64,000 nucleotides of DNA from Anaerolineales bacterium (GCA_020847435.1 JADLBX010000012.1:62001-126000); one strand, 5' to 3'. Positions 10,814 through 20,434 are shown, counted from the first letter of the stretch. The notes: generated by a model not told the origin, from the letters alone. Program-made: numbers and translations.

Positions 10814-11694
10814 AAGCCAGACGCGCGCTCCTCTACATGCCCGGCGACGACCGCCGCAAGATCGAAAAAGCCACCACCCTCGGCGTGGATTCCATTTGCA
10901 TGGACATGGAAGACGGCGTGGCGGCGAACAAAAAAACCGAAGCGCGGGAAGTCATTGCGCAGGCAATGAAAGAATTGGACTTCGGCGTGTCTGAGCGGTG
11001 CATCCGCATCAACCAGATCGGATCGGGCTTGGAGAAACGCGACCTCATTGCCGCGCTCGCGACGAATCCCGACACGATCGTCGTACCGAAGATCGAATCC
11101 GCTGAACAGGTGAAGTGGGTCAGCGAACACATCGAGTCGTACGAACTTTCGAGCAAGGCGAACATCGGCAGCGTCCGTTTGCTGGTGGGCGTGGAAACAG
11201 CGAAGGGAATCATGAACCTCAAAGAGATCGCCGAAGCCGACAAACGCCTCGAAGCGATCATCTTTGGCGGGGAGGATTTCGCCGCGTCGGTTGGCGCGGT
11301 ACGCACAAAAGAGGCGACCGAGTTGCTTTACGCGCGGCAGGCGGTGGTCACCGCGTGTGCGGCGAACGACCTGCAAGCGATTGACATCGTCTTCATTGAC
11401 TTCAAAGACCCCGAGGGTCTGCGCGTCGAAGCGGAGCAGGGAGCGCGTTTCGGCTTTAGCGGCAAACAGATCATCCACCCGAATCAGGTTCAGGTGGCGC
11501 AAGAGGCGTTCACTCCATCCACTGAAGCGGTTGAGTATGCAAAACGAGTCGTCGAGTCGTTCGAGGCGAGTCAACGAGAGGGCAAAGGCGCCTACGCGCT
11601 CGACGGCAAGATGATTGACATGCCCCTCTTGAAGAACGCGCAAAAAGTTTTGGAGCGGGCGCGCGCAGCGGGGAAATCAGGAGCGCGGACTTAA
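10810..11694 (+). CDS. HpcH/HpaI-type CoA ester lyase (CitE-like)
   Basis: RRALLYMPGDDRRKIEKATTLGVDSICMDMEDGV; GGEDFAASVGAVRT; GFSGKQIIHPNQV. Confidence 0.9.
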   Translation: MKARRALLYMPGDDRRKIEKATTLGVDSICMDMEDGVAANKKTEAREVIAQAMKELDFGVSERCIRINQIGSGLEKRDLIAALATNPDTIVVPKIESAEQVKWVSEHIESYELSSKANIGSVRLLVGVETAKGIMNLKEIAEADKRLEAIIFGGEDFAASVGAVRTKEATELLYARQAVVTACAANDLQAIDIVFIDFKDPEGLRVEAEQGARFGFSGKQIIHPNQVQVAQEAFTPSTEAVEYAKRVVESFEASQREGKGAYALDGKMIDMPLLKNAQKVLERARAAGKSGART

Positions 11695-11700
11695 GTCCGC
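11685..11700. repeat. REP-like palindrome, family A
   Basis: GCGGACTTAAGTCCGC, contains the stop codon of the upstream gene. Confidence 0.85.
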
Positions 11701-11710
11701 ACCCCAAAAC

Positions 11711-12253
11711 ATGAACATGAAATGGTCAACCTCCCCTCATCGCCCACCTCACCTCTACGTTGACAACGCATGGTATTTCATCACCGCTTCCATCGTAGAC
11801 AAACAACGCATCATATCTTCCGACGCGCATTTCACGATCTGGGTCAAGGCATTCAAAGAGTTGATCGCCGAGTTCGATGCGAATTTGGCGGCATGGGTTA
11901 TCCTTGCCAACCATTATCACTTTCTCTTTCTTCCTCGGCATGGAATTGAATTGGGAAAGTTCATGAAGCGGCTGAATGGGCGGACTGCCAAAGAATTGAA
12001 CGCGTTGGATCATGCGCTGGGCAGAACGGTTTGGTACAGTTACTGGGATACCTGTATCCGCGGCGAACGCGATTTTTGGACGCGCTTCAATTACATCCAT
12101 ATAAATCCCGTCAAGCATGGCTACGTCGAACATCCCGAAGATTGGAAATATTCGAGTATTCATCAATATACAGGCGAGGATAATAAACTCTGGTTGGCGG
12201 ATTGTGTACGAGAATTCCCCGTTCTAAATTTGTTCGAGGACGATGCGTTTTAA
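11711..12253 (+). mobile_element. REP-associated tyrosine transposase (RAYT, TnpA-REP/Y1 HUH family)
   Basis: LANHYHFLF (HUH), KFMKRLNGRTAKELN, FNYIHINPVKHGYVEHPEDWKYSS; flanked by GCGGACTnnAGTCCGC palindromes. Confidence 0.88.
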
Positions 12254-12276
12254 AAATTTAGCGCGTATAACGGAGC

Positions 12277-12416
12277 GCGGACTTCAGTCCGCTATTACTA
12301 TTTCAAGCGGACTGAAGCCAAAGCGGACCGAAGTCCGCAAAATAACTATACCTTCAGTTCGTAAAAATAACCAAGTTCAATTCGTCACAACCTAATTCAA
12401 GCGGACTGAAGTCCGC
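12277..12416. repeat. Cluster of family-A REP-like palindromes 3' of the first RAYT
   Basis: GCGGACTTCAGTCCGC (12277), partial GCGGACTGAAGCC (12307), GCGGACCGAAGTCCGC (12323), GCGGACTGAAGTCCGC (12401). Confidence 0.85.
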
Positions 12417-12432
12417 ATTCCGGAGGTTTTCT

Positions 12433-13272
12433 TTGCTTTCCATCATTTACGGCATTGCATCGTCGCTTACGTGGGGGGCGGGAGATTTCGCAGGCGGGCT
12501 AGCCAGCCGCAAGGTCGGCGCGTACCGGGCGGTGCTCTACGCGGACTTCTTCGGCTTGCTCATCCTCGCGGTCGCATCGTTCTTCTATCGTGAATCGTTC
12601 CCCTCGGGAACCGTCGCGCTCAACTCGTTCATCGGCGGCGCGCTCGGCTCGATGGGCTTGCTCGTTTTGTATTACAGCCTGAGCGTCGGGCAGATGAGCG
12701 TCGCCGCGCCGGTCTCGGCGTTGTTCGCGGCGCTGTTGCCCGTCGTCTATGCCGCGCTCACCGAGGGCTTACCCACCCCGATTCAATTCATCGGGTTTGT
12801 CCTCGCGCTCGCGGCAGTCTGGCTGATCTCGCAAGGTGACGGCGGATTCCACGTGAGCAAACTCTCAGATTTAAAATTCCCGGTCCTCGCGGGATTTGGG
12901 TTTGGTTGCTACTTCATCTTCATTCACAACGCCGTCAGCGACCCCGAGGCGCTCTTTTGGCCCATGGTCTTCTCCCGCGCCGCCGGGACGCTGCTCGTGT
13001 TCGCCATCGTGCTGGCGCGGCGTGAGCCGCTTCACGTGCCGCGCGACGCGTGGGGCGTTGTGCTCGTCAACGCCGCGCTCGACCTCGGCGGCAACTTCTT
13101 TTTCATCCTCGCCAGCAAAGCCGGCCGGCTCGATATTTCGGCGATCTTGAGCTCGCTCTACCCGGGCGCGACGGTCATTCTGGCTTGGCTGTTGCTCAAA
13201 GAGAAAATTTCCAAGACGCAAGCGGTCGGCATCGCACTGGCGTTTCTGGCAATCTATTTTTTCACAGTCTAG
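12433..13272 (+). CDS. EamA/DMT-family transporter
   Basis: Ten hydrophobic segments; YGIASSLTWGAGDFAGGLASRK; C-terminal SSLYPGATVILAWLLLKEKI. Confidence 0.85.
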   Translation: MLSIIYGIASSLTWGAGDFAGGLASRKVGAYRAVLYADFFGLLILAVASFFYRESFPSGTVALNSFIGGALGSMGLLVLYYSLSVGQMSVAAPVSALFAALLPVVYAALTEGLPTPIQFIGFVLALAAVWLISQGDGGFHVSKLSDLKFPVLAGFGFGCYFIFIHNAVSDPEALFWPMVFSRAAGTLLVFAIVLARREPLHVPRDAWGVVLVNAALDLGGNFFFILASKAGRLDISAILSSLYPGATVILAWLLLKEKISKTQAVGIALAFLAIYFFTV

Positions 13273-13279
13273 GCGTTAA

Positions 13280-14077
13280 TCATTCACCCGCTTTACATAC
13301 CGAAAGGTATGGGTCTTGTCCCGGGTAGGCAATCACCGTGCAGGAAAAAGTATAGCCGTCATCGTAATGGACGCGAACGTCGAAGCCTTCGGTGGAATCC
13401 GGCGAGGAGGCTTCGTACATGCGATAGGCGCCGCCTGCCTGTTCGGCGAAGCCCGGGAGTTTTGCCAGGGCGTTCCCGTCGCTCGCGCTCGTTTGCTGGA
13501 CGAGAACATGTAAAAAGCGCACAGCCCGCACTGCGCGATCGGGCATCCGCATAAAATAGCCGCCTGCCGCGCCGAATGTGACGGCAATCGCGAATAAGAG
13601 GGCGACGATCGAGGCGCAGTAACGAGACGACCGCGCCTGAGTGTGCCTTTCCGCCAGCCAGCGCAGGACCCACGCGACGGGCAAGACCAGCACGGCGATC
13701 GGCATGAGAATGAAGACCAGCACCATGAACTTCATCCCAGTCGTCGCCTCACCGGATTGCATCAACGAACCGACCAACACCAGCGCCGCCGCGATGACCG
13801 CGCCATAGAACAAGCCGCGCCACGTTTCAACCGCCCAACAGGTGACGAACCCGATGACGCTCAACCCAAGGACAACGATCAGTCCGTAGGATGTCAAAAA
13901 GCCAAACTCGAAACCGAGCGGCAAGTCGCGGTGCAGGATCAAATCCACGCTGGAGGTCGTGAGGGCAAAGGCAATGCCACCCAGCGCCCCATACAGCGCG
14001 CCGAGTTGCGCGTGCTGTTTTTGCACGGCGCGCGAGGGTTCAAGCTCGCCGTCTAGTGAAAGCCCAAAGATTTTCAT
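13280..14077 (-). CDS. Hypothetical multi-pass membrane protein
   Basis: 265-aa ORF with several TM-like segments. Confidence 0.6.
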   Translation of the reverse strand: MKIFGLSLDGELEPSRAVQKQHAQLGALYGALGGIAFALTTSSVDLILHRDLPLGFEFGFLTSYGLIVVLGLSVIGFVTCWAVETWRGLFYGAVIAAALVLVGSLMQSGEATTGMKFMVLVFILMPIAVLVLPVAWVLRWLAERHTQARSSRYCASIVALLFAIAVTFGAAGGYFMRMPDRAVRAVRFLHVLVQQTSASDGNALAKLPGFAEQAGGAYRMYEASSPDSTEGFDVRVHYDDGYTFSCTVIAYPGQDPYLSVCKAGE

Positions 14078-14183
14078 CGTTTCTCCTCGATACCAAAGTG
14101 GGGCAATTCTGCCACAATTTCAGCGCTTCCTCTACCCTTGGGAGTTCAGGGGCGAACAGGGTTGAGTCTCGGCTTGATTTCTT

Positions 14184-14253
14184 GAACCGCCAAGCCCGCT
14201 AAGGGCGCCAAGTCTTAATTCTTTCTTTGCGTTCTTCGCGCTCTTGGCGGTAA
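14184..14253. repeat. AACCGCCAAG...CTTGGCGGT inverted periodic repeat
   Basis: GAACCGCCAAGCCCGCTAAGGGCGCCAAG...TTTGCGTTCTTCGCGCTCTTGGCGGT. Confidence 0.75.
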
Positions 14254-14408
14254 ATCTTATAACCTGTCCGCCCTCAAACCCTCGGGAGGGTGGAGTCAGA
14301 ATCTTGGATCGAGGAGAGCAATATTTAGTAAGTAATCTTACGCAGTTTTGTTCGTAACGCGAGTTCTCGCGCAAGAGCGACATGAATGACGCGTTACGAT
14401 TCCTGCGA

Positions 14409-15662
14409 TCACCCCTGCACAATGCCGAGATTTTTCCAATCCGCATACGACGGGAACACGTCCGCGAGACTCGGATTCTTCAATCGTTTTTCAACCACTT
14501 CGCCCAGCACATCGCGATAGTCGGTGGTGATTGCGAGGTCAATGCCTTCGTACAACTTCTCCGGCGCGAGACCGGGCCACTGACCGTAGACCTTGCCGCC
14601 GTTCACTCCCCCGCCGAGGACGAACATGCAGTTGCCGTGTCCGTGATCGGTTCCATCCGACGCGTTTTCTTTCACGCGCCGCCCAAACTCAGACATGGTG
14701 ACGATGGTCACGCGCTTGGCGCGGTCGCCGAGATCGTGATACAACGAAGCGAGCCCGGAGGAAAACTCGTTGAGCAGGGTCGGCAATTCGCCTTCGAGTT
14801 GTCCCTGCTGGTTGTGCGTGTCCCAGCCGCCAATGTCCACACACGCAACCTCCAACCCGATCTCCGCTTTGGCAATCTGCGCCACTTGTTTCATCGCCAT
14901 ACCGAATTCCGTTTCGGGGTATGCCGCCCCACCCGACGGGGTGTAGTTGTTCACGTCAATCTTGTCGAGGATGTCCACCGCGTTGAAAGTTTCGATCGCA
15001 TCGCCATCGAGCGACGAGCCGAGGTTGTACAGCGACTCGAGCCGCGCGCGGATCTCCGTCAGTTGAGTGACGTCGCCTTGCAAGTGAAAATCGGAAATGG
15101 ATTTGAGCGTGGTGACCGGGATGGGTCCGCGCAAGGCGGCTTGCATCACGCCGCCCATGCCGATGGCGCGGAACGGCGATTCATTCTGCCATGCGGCTGT
15201 CTGCAAGTGGCGGCCGATCCAGCCCGTGGAAATGGACTTCTCACCGGGTGTGCCGCGCTCCATGTAGTCCATCGCGTCGAAGTGCGAGTGAGTCGGGTCG
15301 GGCGAGCCAACCGCATGGACGATGGCGAGCGTTTTTTCATCCCACAGATCTTTGAGCGGACGGAGCGAGGGATGCAGTCCGAAGAATCCGTCGAGATCGA
15401 TGCCGGTCTGGTCGCTTCCGTCTTCGGGTTCGGGGATGGCAAGCGCGGAACGGTTGTGATAATAATCCGCGTCGCCGTGCGGGATGACCGCGTTGATGCC
15501 GTCCATGCCGCCGCGCTGGAAGACGACGACGAGGATATCGCCCGGCGGTTCGACACCTTGCGGAGCGAACGCCATGCGCGGCATCCACGTTGGGAGCGCA
15601 GGCGCGACCGTGAACGCCCCGGCGAGTTTGAGAAAATCTCTACGAGAAATGGTTGTGGTCAT
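14409..15662 (-). CDS. DUF1501-family secreted protein (Tat signal)
   Basis: MTTTISRRDFLKLAGA Tat motif; GGWDTHNQQG, TMSEFGRRV..NASDGTDHGHGN motifs. Confidence 0.88.
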   Translation of the reverse strand: MTTTISRRDFLKLAGAFTVAPALPTWMPRMAFAPQGVEPPGDILVVVFQRGGMDGINAVIPHGDADYYHNRSALAIPEPEDGSDQTGIDLDGFFGLHPSLRPLKDLWDEKTLAIVHAVGSPDPTHSHFDAMDYMERGTPGEKSISTGWIGRHLQTAAWQNESPFRAIGMGGVMQAALRGPIPVTTLKSISDFHLQGDVTQLTEIRARLESLYNLGSSLDGDAIETFNAVDILDKIDVNNYTPSGGAAYPETEFGMAMKQVAQIAKAEIGLEVACVDIGGWDTHNQQGQLEGELPTLLNEFSSGLASLYHDLGDRAKRVTIVTMSEFGRRVKENASDGTDHGHGNCMFVLGGGVNGGKVYGQWPGLAPEKLYEGIDLAITTDYRDVLGEVVEKRLKNPSLADVFPSYADWKNLGIVQG

Positions 15663-15721
15663 GGTTTATCCTTTTGTAGCGCAGATTTTGCAAATTAACA
15701 ATTAAACCGAGCAATCCGCTT

Positions 15722-15794
15722 TGAACCACGGAGACACCGAGTCACGGAGTTTTTTTACTTGTTTTTTTCTCAGTGTCTCTGTGACTCCGTAGTT
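15722..15794. repeat. ACCACGGAG...CTCCGTAGT inverted periodic repeat
   Basis: GAACCACGGAGACACCGAGTCACGGAGT...CTCAGTGTCTCTGTGACTCCGTAG. Confidence 0.7.
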
Positions 15795-15915
15795 TGACCT
15801 TGAAGTTTGAGAACCGATTTATTGCTCGATCATTTTGGAAAAGTACAACATCTTGCGGTTATCAGGTTTTATCGTGCGTTAGGTCGGAGCGCAAAGTGAA
15901 CTTTGCGGTACGGGC

Positions 15916-17424
15916 TCACCTCATTTGGAAATGCGGCGAGCCGAGGATCAAGCCCGCGATGGATGGGAGGTCCTCGTCGAAGTTGCCGGACGAGGCGAAG
16001 TCCACAATGATCGAGCGCGCGTCGTCCGGCAGGAGTTCGCCGAGGAAACGCAGGCTCAACACATCCACGATATCTTCGGCGGAGGCGGCGTCTGCGGTCA
16101 GCGCGTCCAGGTTCACTTCCACGCCGCGAATCTGATTCGATACGAGCAGGTTGCTGAAGTTCCAACGGTCGAGTAAGCCGCTGGTGGTTGCCCAGTAATT
16201 CTGGCTCTCCGGGAATCCATTGGGCGGCGACCAGGTGAACGGGACCTGCCCCAGCAGGCGCAGATATTCCTGCACTCGGCGCGCGCTGCGGGCATTGCTT
16301 GTAATCGTCGCATCGGTCAGCCGCAACATGGAGATGAAAAAATCGAGCGGGCGTTTGAACTTTTGCCCGGCGGAGGCTTTGAACTCATCCGAAGCGAGCA
16401 ACGCGCGGAGCAACGCGCGGATGTCGCCGTCGGTTTGGGTAAAAACCTGCGCCAGCGAATCAACCAGCCCCTGCGTCGGTGAATCGGAAATAAATCGCCG
16501 GGCGAGTTTGCGGCTGATGAACTGCGCCGCGCTCGGGTGCGAGGCGAGCAAGTCGAGAATCAGCATGCCTTCGTCTTCGCCGCCGGGCGGAATCGTCATG
16601 CCTAGCGCGTGTTTCTCGCCGTTGTCGTGCGTTTCGGGGTTGAAATAGAACGAGCCGAATTCCTGCCGGCGTTTGCGCAGGCCGGTGATTGACCAGCCGG
16701 TTAGGACGCGCGCCACTTCCATCACATCCTGCTGTGAATATCCGGCTGAGGCGCCGATCGTGTGCAGTTCCATCAACTCGCGCGCGTAATTTTCGTTGGG
16801 CGCTTCGGCGCGGCTGTCGGCTTGATCGAGATAGACCAGCATCGCCGGGCTGTGCGCCGAGGCGTACAACAGGTCGCGGAATTTCGCCAGCGCGTTCGGG
16901 CGGATGACTTTCAGATCGTCGTCGGTTTTCAATGCCCGGCAGGCGCTCTTGCCGATGAAAATGTTGAAGTGGTCGCTCCAAAAATCCACCAGCATTTCGA
17001 AGAATTGGCGTTCGCTGTATCGCTGGCGCAACAACGTCGCGGCGATCAACTCTTGCACGGGCAAGCCGCGCTTGTCCAATTTGAAGCGTTCCTCCGCCGT
17101 CATCTCGAGGGTCGTGAACTGCCTCATCATTTTTTCAGTCGCATCGTCGGGGATCGCTTCGGGAGCGAGCTGTTCCTCGATAAACGCTTCGAGTCCGAGG
17201 CGGCGGGCTTTTTCGAACATGGCTGGCGTCGCGCCGAAAGACATGCGCCTCAACGTGTGGACGATCAGCGCGTCGTCTTCGAGCGGAGCGGGCGGCAAGG
17301 TCGGCGCCAACGTGGCTGTCGGCGGGCTGAGCGTTTGGGCAGCGTTCGGCGCGCACGAGGCGAGCGCCGTCCATGCGGCAAACATACCGGACATTTTGAG
17401 AAAATCACGTCGTGAGATCGTCAT
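15916..17424 (-). CDS. DUF1800-family secreted protein (Tat signal)
   Basis: MTISRRDFLKMSGMFAAWTALASCA; NENYARELMELHTIG; paired with DUF1501. Confidence 0.88.
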   Translation of the reverse strand: MTISRRDFLKMSGMFAAWTALASCAPNAAQTLSPPTATLAPTLPPAPLEDDALIVHTLRRMSFGATPAMFEKARRLGLEAFIEEQLAPEAIPDDATEKMMRQFTTLEMTAEERFKLDKRGLPVQELIAATLLRQRYSERQFFEMLVDFWSDHFNIFIGKSACRALKTDDDLKVIRPNALAKFRDLLYASAHSPAMLVYLDQADSRAEAPNENYARELMELHTIGASAGYSQQDVMEVARVLTGWSITGLRKRRQEFGSFYFNPETHDNGEKHALGMTIPPGGEDEGMLILDLLASHPSAAQFISRKLARRFISDSPTQGLVDSLAQVFTQTDGDIRALLRALLASDEFKASAGQKFKRPLDFFISMLRLTDATITSNARSARRVQEYLRLLGQVPFTWSPPNGFPESQNYWATTSGLLDRWNFSNLLVSNQIRGVEVNLDALTADAASAEDIVDVLSLRFLGELLPDDARSIIVDFASSGNFDEDLPSIAGLILGSPHFQMR

Positions 17425-17591
17425 GGCGCCTCCATACGCCAAGTGTAGAGGCTCGGCTTCAACTTTGGATTACCCCGCTGTAAAATTTTTGTAAAAAATG
17501 GAATGGTTCCTCCCTCACCCTCGCCCTTTCTCAAGGTGGAGGATTCATGAATCGCCAAGTACGCAAAGATCGCCAAGAAATCTTTTTAGTC

Positions 17592-17701
17592 AGGACTTAC
17601 GCAAAACCACACTTTTTGCTCAAAGGCGGTCTGTGACCGCCGTGTTCTTCGAGCCACCTCGCAGGGTCACAGACCCTGCGGGAGCATTCTGCGTAAGTCC
17701 T
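17592..17701. repeat. MITE-like element with 12-bp perfect TIRs
   Basis: AGGACTTACGCA...TGCGTAAGTCCT with internal hairpins GGCGGTCtgtGACCGCC and CGCAGGGTCacaGACCCTGCG. Confidence 0.8.
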
Positions 17702-17768
17702 ATTAGAGTCTTCGCGTGCTTGGCGCCGCTTCGACAAACTCAGTGCAAACCTGCGCGGTGAATATTTT

Positions 17769-19112
17769 TCACCACACGCGTTCCAAATTCGGGTTCGCCA
17801 ACGGGCGCCGCCCGACCTTTGCCATGTCCACCCATTCGCCGTGAATTTTCACGCGCACCACGTCGGCGGTGAAATCGGTGACCGTGCTGCCGCTATTGTT
17901 GAACAACCACGAACCGACCGCGTAAATATCCACCGGCACTTCCAACTTTTCGAACTTGCGGATCTTCTCCGGGGCAAACCCACCGGAGACGACGATCTTG
18001 ACGTTGCGACAATACTCACGCGCCGCTTCTTGCCAGACGGGCGGGATGCTCCAGTTTTCCCACGCGTGATCCACCGCCCGGCGGACATTGAAGACCAGGC
18101 GCGGGTTGACGCCCAAATCCAGCGCGGGGTCGCCCAACGGCTCGACCGACACATCGCGCACGCTTCCGCTCGTATCCAAACGGACGCCATACAGCGCATA
18201 CTTCGAGGCTTCCGCTTCGTTGGCTTGGTCGCACAACTCGCGATATTTTGTAAACATCGCTTCCATCACCCGCAGAGAGTCGCGCACCGAATCGTTGTTG
18301 AAATCCACCAGTGCAATGCGCGGAATTCCCGCCGGCAAAATGCGCGCGAACTGCATCATCGCCTCTGCCGTATCGCCGAGGAAGGAGGCGATCGCCGCGT
18401 GCGCCACCGTCCCGCCGCCCGCGCCGCCCCACCAATCGCCTTGCGCGTCGGTCGAGACGAACGACCCGATCGCGTGCGAATAATCCATATTGAAGCGTTT
18501 GATGGCGATGTTGTAGGCGTAGCCGTCCGCGGCTTGGACTTCGTGCAGGTCGAAGCGCGCCGGAAAAAACAACACCGGCTTGCCGCGCGCCGCCATCAAC
18601 GTTTCGTAAACGTTCGTGGCAACGCGGCTGGAACGCGTCAACACGCCGAGCGTCGGCGTTTCGAGCAGGGCAAAGTCGCGATAGCGTCCGCGCGCTTTGA
18701 TGACCGGCTCCGCGCTCAACGGGTTGCCGTCCGATTTGACCACCGTCCCATCGTGGACCGCCCACACTTCGAGTTTGTCCGAGGTGTCAACGAAGGTGTC
18801 GCCGTCCCAATACCCCGTGCAGTGACGGAGCATCGCCAGCGCCTTGTCCACGCCGACGACGATGGTATTGCCCAGCCGCCGCGTGAACCATTGCATCTCC
18901 ACTTCGATGTCGCCAACTTCGATGTTTTGCGCGGACACGTCGGCGGGCAGGTTGGGTTGTTGCCCGGCATACGAATATTTTTCGGACGCCAGCGCGGTGA
19001 GCATCCGCCCGATGTTTTCGAAATATTTATCCGAGTACCAGCCGCGGCGCATCCGCTCGATATCGAGTTTGAAGGTTTCGTTCGTGAGGCGGGAGTTGTT
19101 GAAGATGGACAT
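17769..19112 (-). CDS. Nicotinate phosphoribosyltransferase family protein
   Basis: RRGWYSDKYFENIGRML, GRYRDFALLETPTLGVLTR, IVVSGGFAPEKIRKFEK, VDIYAVGSWLFNN. Confidence 0.85.
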   Translation of the reverse strand: MSIFNNSRLTNETFKLDIERMRRGWYSDKYFENIGRMLTALASEKYSYAGQQPNLPADVSAQNIEVGDIEVEMQWFTRRLGNTIVVGVDKALAMLRHCTGYWDGDTFVDTSDKLEVWAVHDGTVVKSDGNPLSAEPVIKARGRYRDFALLETPTLGVLTRSSRVATNVYETLMAARGKPVLFFPARFDLHEVQAADGYAYNIAIKRFNMDYSHAIGSFVSTDAQGDWWGGAGGGTVAHAAIASFLGDTAEAMMQFARILPAGIPRIALVDFNNDSVRDSLRVMEAMFTKYRELCDQANEAEASKYALYGVRLDTSGSVRDVSVEPLGDPALDLGVNPRLVFNVRRAVDHAWENWSIPPVWQEAAREYCRNVKIVVSGGFAPEKIRKFEKLEVPVDIYAVGSWLFNNSGSTVTDFTADVVRVKIHGEWVDMAKVGRRPLANPNLERVW

Positions 19113-19125
19113 GGGAGGAAAGAGA

Positions 19126-19200
19126 TGAGAATTGGAGAATTGGAGGATTGGAGGATTGGAGAATTGGAGGATTGAAGATTAGAGACTAGAGATTGAAGAA
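19126..19200. repeat. Octad array (AGAATTGG/AGGATTGG)
   Basis: AGAATTGG AGAATTGG AGGATTGG AGGATTGG AGAATTGG AGGATTGA AGATTAGA. Confidence 0.9.
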
Positions 19201-19225
19201 AGAAACATGATACGAGTTACAAGTT

Positions 19226-19318
19226 ACGTGTTTCCTTGTCTACGTGTTTACGTGTTTACGTGTTTCCTTGTTTACCTGTTTACCTGTTTCCTTGTCTACG
19301 TGCCTACCTGTTCACTTG
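19226..19318. repeat. Octad array (TGTTTACG/TGTTTCCT)
   Basis: TGTTTACG TGTTTACG TGTTTCCT TGTTTACC TGTTTACC TGTTTCCT TGTCTACG TGCCTACC TGTTCACT. Confidence 0.9.
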
Positions 19319-20322
19319 TACTCCGCCGCTTTCACCACGTGCATTCCCGCCTCGGCGAAGCGCGCGTATGCCGCGTTTGCCGCGTCGGTGTGGTCTACCA
19401 CGCCGGGGACGACGACAGGCGAGGAACAATCTTCGAGCAGGTACACTTTTTGTGCCAGCGCGGGGTCAACCTCGTTGATGTCATCGAGCAAGTCTTGCAC
19501 CGTCCACGCGACGCAATGGGATTTGGCTTGCCCGGCGATGATGAGGCGGTCAACCTGTTGCAATTGCTCGATAAATTTCGGGTTGCGCGTTCCAAGCGTC
19601 TCGCCCATGGGACCGGTCAACACTTCGGGCCCGATGGCGGAGTAATTTTCAGTGAAGGGTTTGTCTCCCTTCATTATTACTTCGTACTGCGTATTGCGTG
19701 CGATGGAATGAAAGAACAATGCTTCTTCCACCGATGAAACAAGCGCGTGACCGATCCCGCCGAGCAGGGCATGATAGGGCCAAACAGTGAGCGCGTACTT
19801 GCCTTTCTGCTCCAACTGTTCGGCATAATGGAGCATCATTTGCTGTCCGTATTCGGGGGCAATGTCGAACTCGTCGGCGAGGGCGGGGTTGAATTTCCAT
19901 TTGCCGTCGCGTAAGTCGGCGAGGTGGATGTCGCTGTAGGGGGCGGGATGGCTGCCGTCCGCGTCCACGAAGAACATGGCGTGAAAGATCTGCATGGCTT
20001 GGTGCGTGTCCATGGTGGCGGTGATGTGGGTGAGGTTTGCAAGGTTGCGGTAGATGAATTCGCACAGGCGCAGGTTATCGTCCACGGCGCCGCGTCCGCT
20101 GCGACCGCCAACGTAGAGTTCAAACTCGGGAATGCAGAAGGTGTTCTGCACGTCAATCAGCAGAAGGTGGGTGCGCGCCGGGGAAACTGAGGCAGGCTGA
20201 ACCGTGCGCAGACGCGCCCAGTCCCGCGCTTGGTGTGCGCGCGCTTCGTAGGGAATCCGCCAGACCGCGCCGACTTTATCCGCATCGAAAAATTCGGGGA
20301 GGGGTAATGCGGGCTCGTTCAT
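19312..20322 (-). CDS. Isochorismatase-like cysteine hydrolase (nicotinamidase-like)
   Basis: THLLLIDVQNTFCIPEFELYV; GQAKSHCVAWTVQDLL catalytic Cys region; DNLRLCEFIYRN. Confidence 0.8.
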   Translation of the reverse strand: MNEPALPLPEFFDADKVGAVWRIPYEARAHQARDWARLRTVQPASVSPARTHLLLIDVQNTFCIPEFELYVGGRSGRGAVDDNLRLCEFIYRNLANLTHITATMDTHQAMQIFHAMFFVDADGSHPAPYSDIHLADLRDGKWKFNPALADEFDIAPEYGQQMMLHYAEQLEQKGKYALTVWPYHALLGGIGHALVSSVEEALFFHSIARNTQYEVIMKGDKPFTENYSAIGPEVLTGPMGETLGTRNPKFIEQLQQVDRLIIAGQAKSHCVAWTVQDLLDDINEVDPALAQKVYLLEDCSSPVVVPGVVDHTDAANAAYARFAEAGMHVVKAAEYK

Positions 20323-20405
20323 TTCACATCCATTACGTTATACGGTGGGAGTAACCAGATGGTGTACATTTCGTCTTGAGCAAGTATAACGCGTTCTAAC
20401 AGGGT

Positions 20406-20434
20406 TTGACTTTTTTTTCTGAACCTTGTACACT
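20406..20434 (+). promoter_or_regulatory. Sigma70-like promoter for FHA gene
   Basis: TTGACT - 17 bp - TACACT. Confidence 0.55.

Noticed and set aside
10756-11643. 295-aa minus-strand ORF
   Set aside because: Antisense shadow of the CitE-like gene.
14382-15698. 438-aa plus-strand ORF
   Set aside because: Antisense shadow of the DUF1501 gene, which has clear motifs and a Tat signal.
17841-19175. 444-aa plus-strand ORF
   Set aside because: Antisense of the NaPRT-like gene; His/Arg-rich shadow ORF caused by high-GC codon usage.
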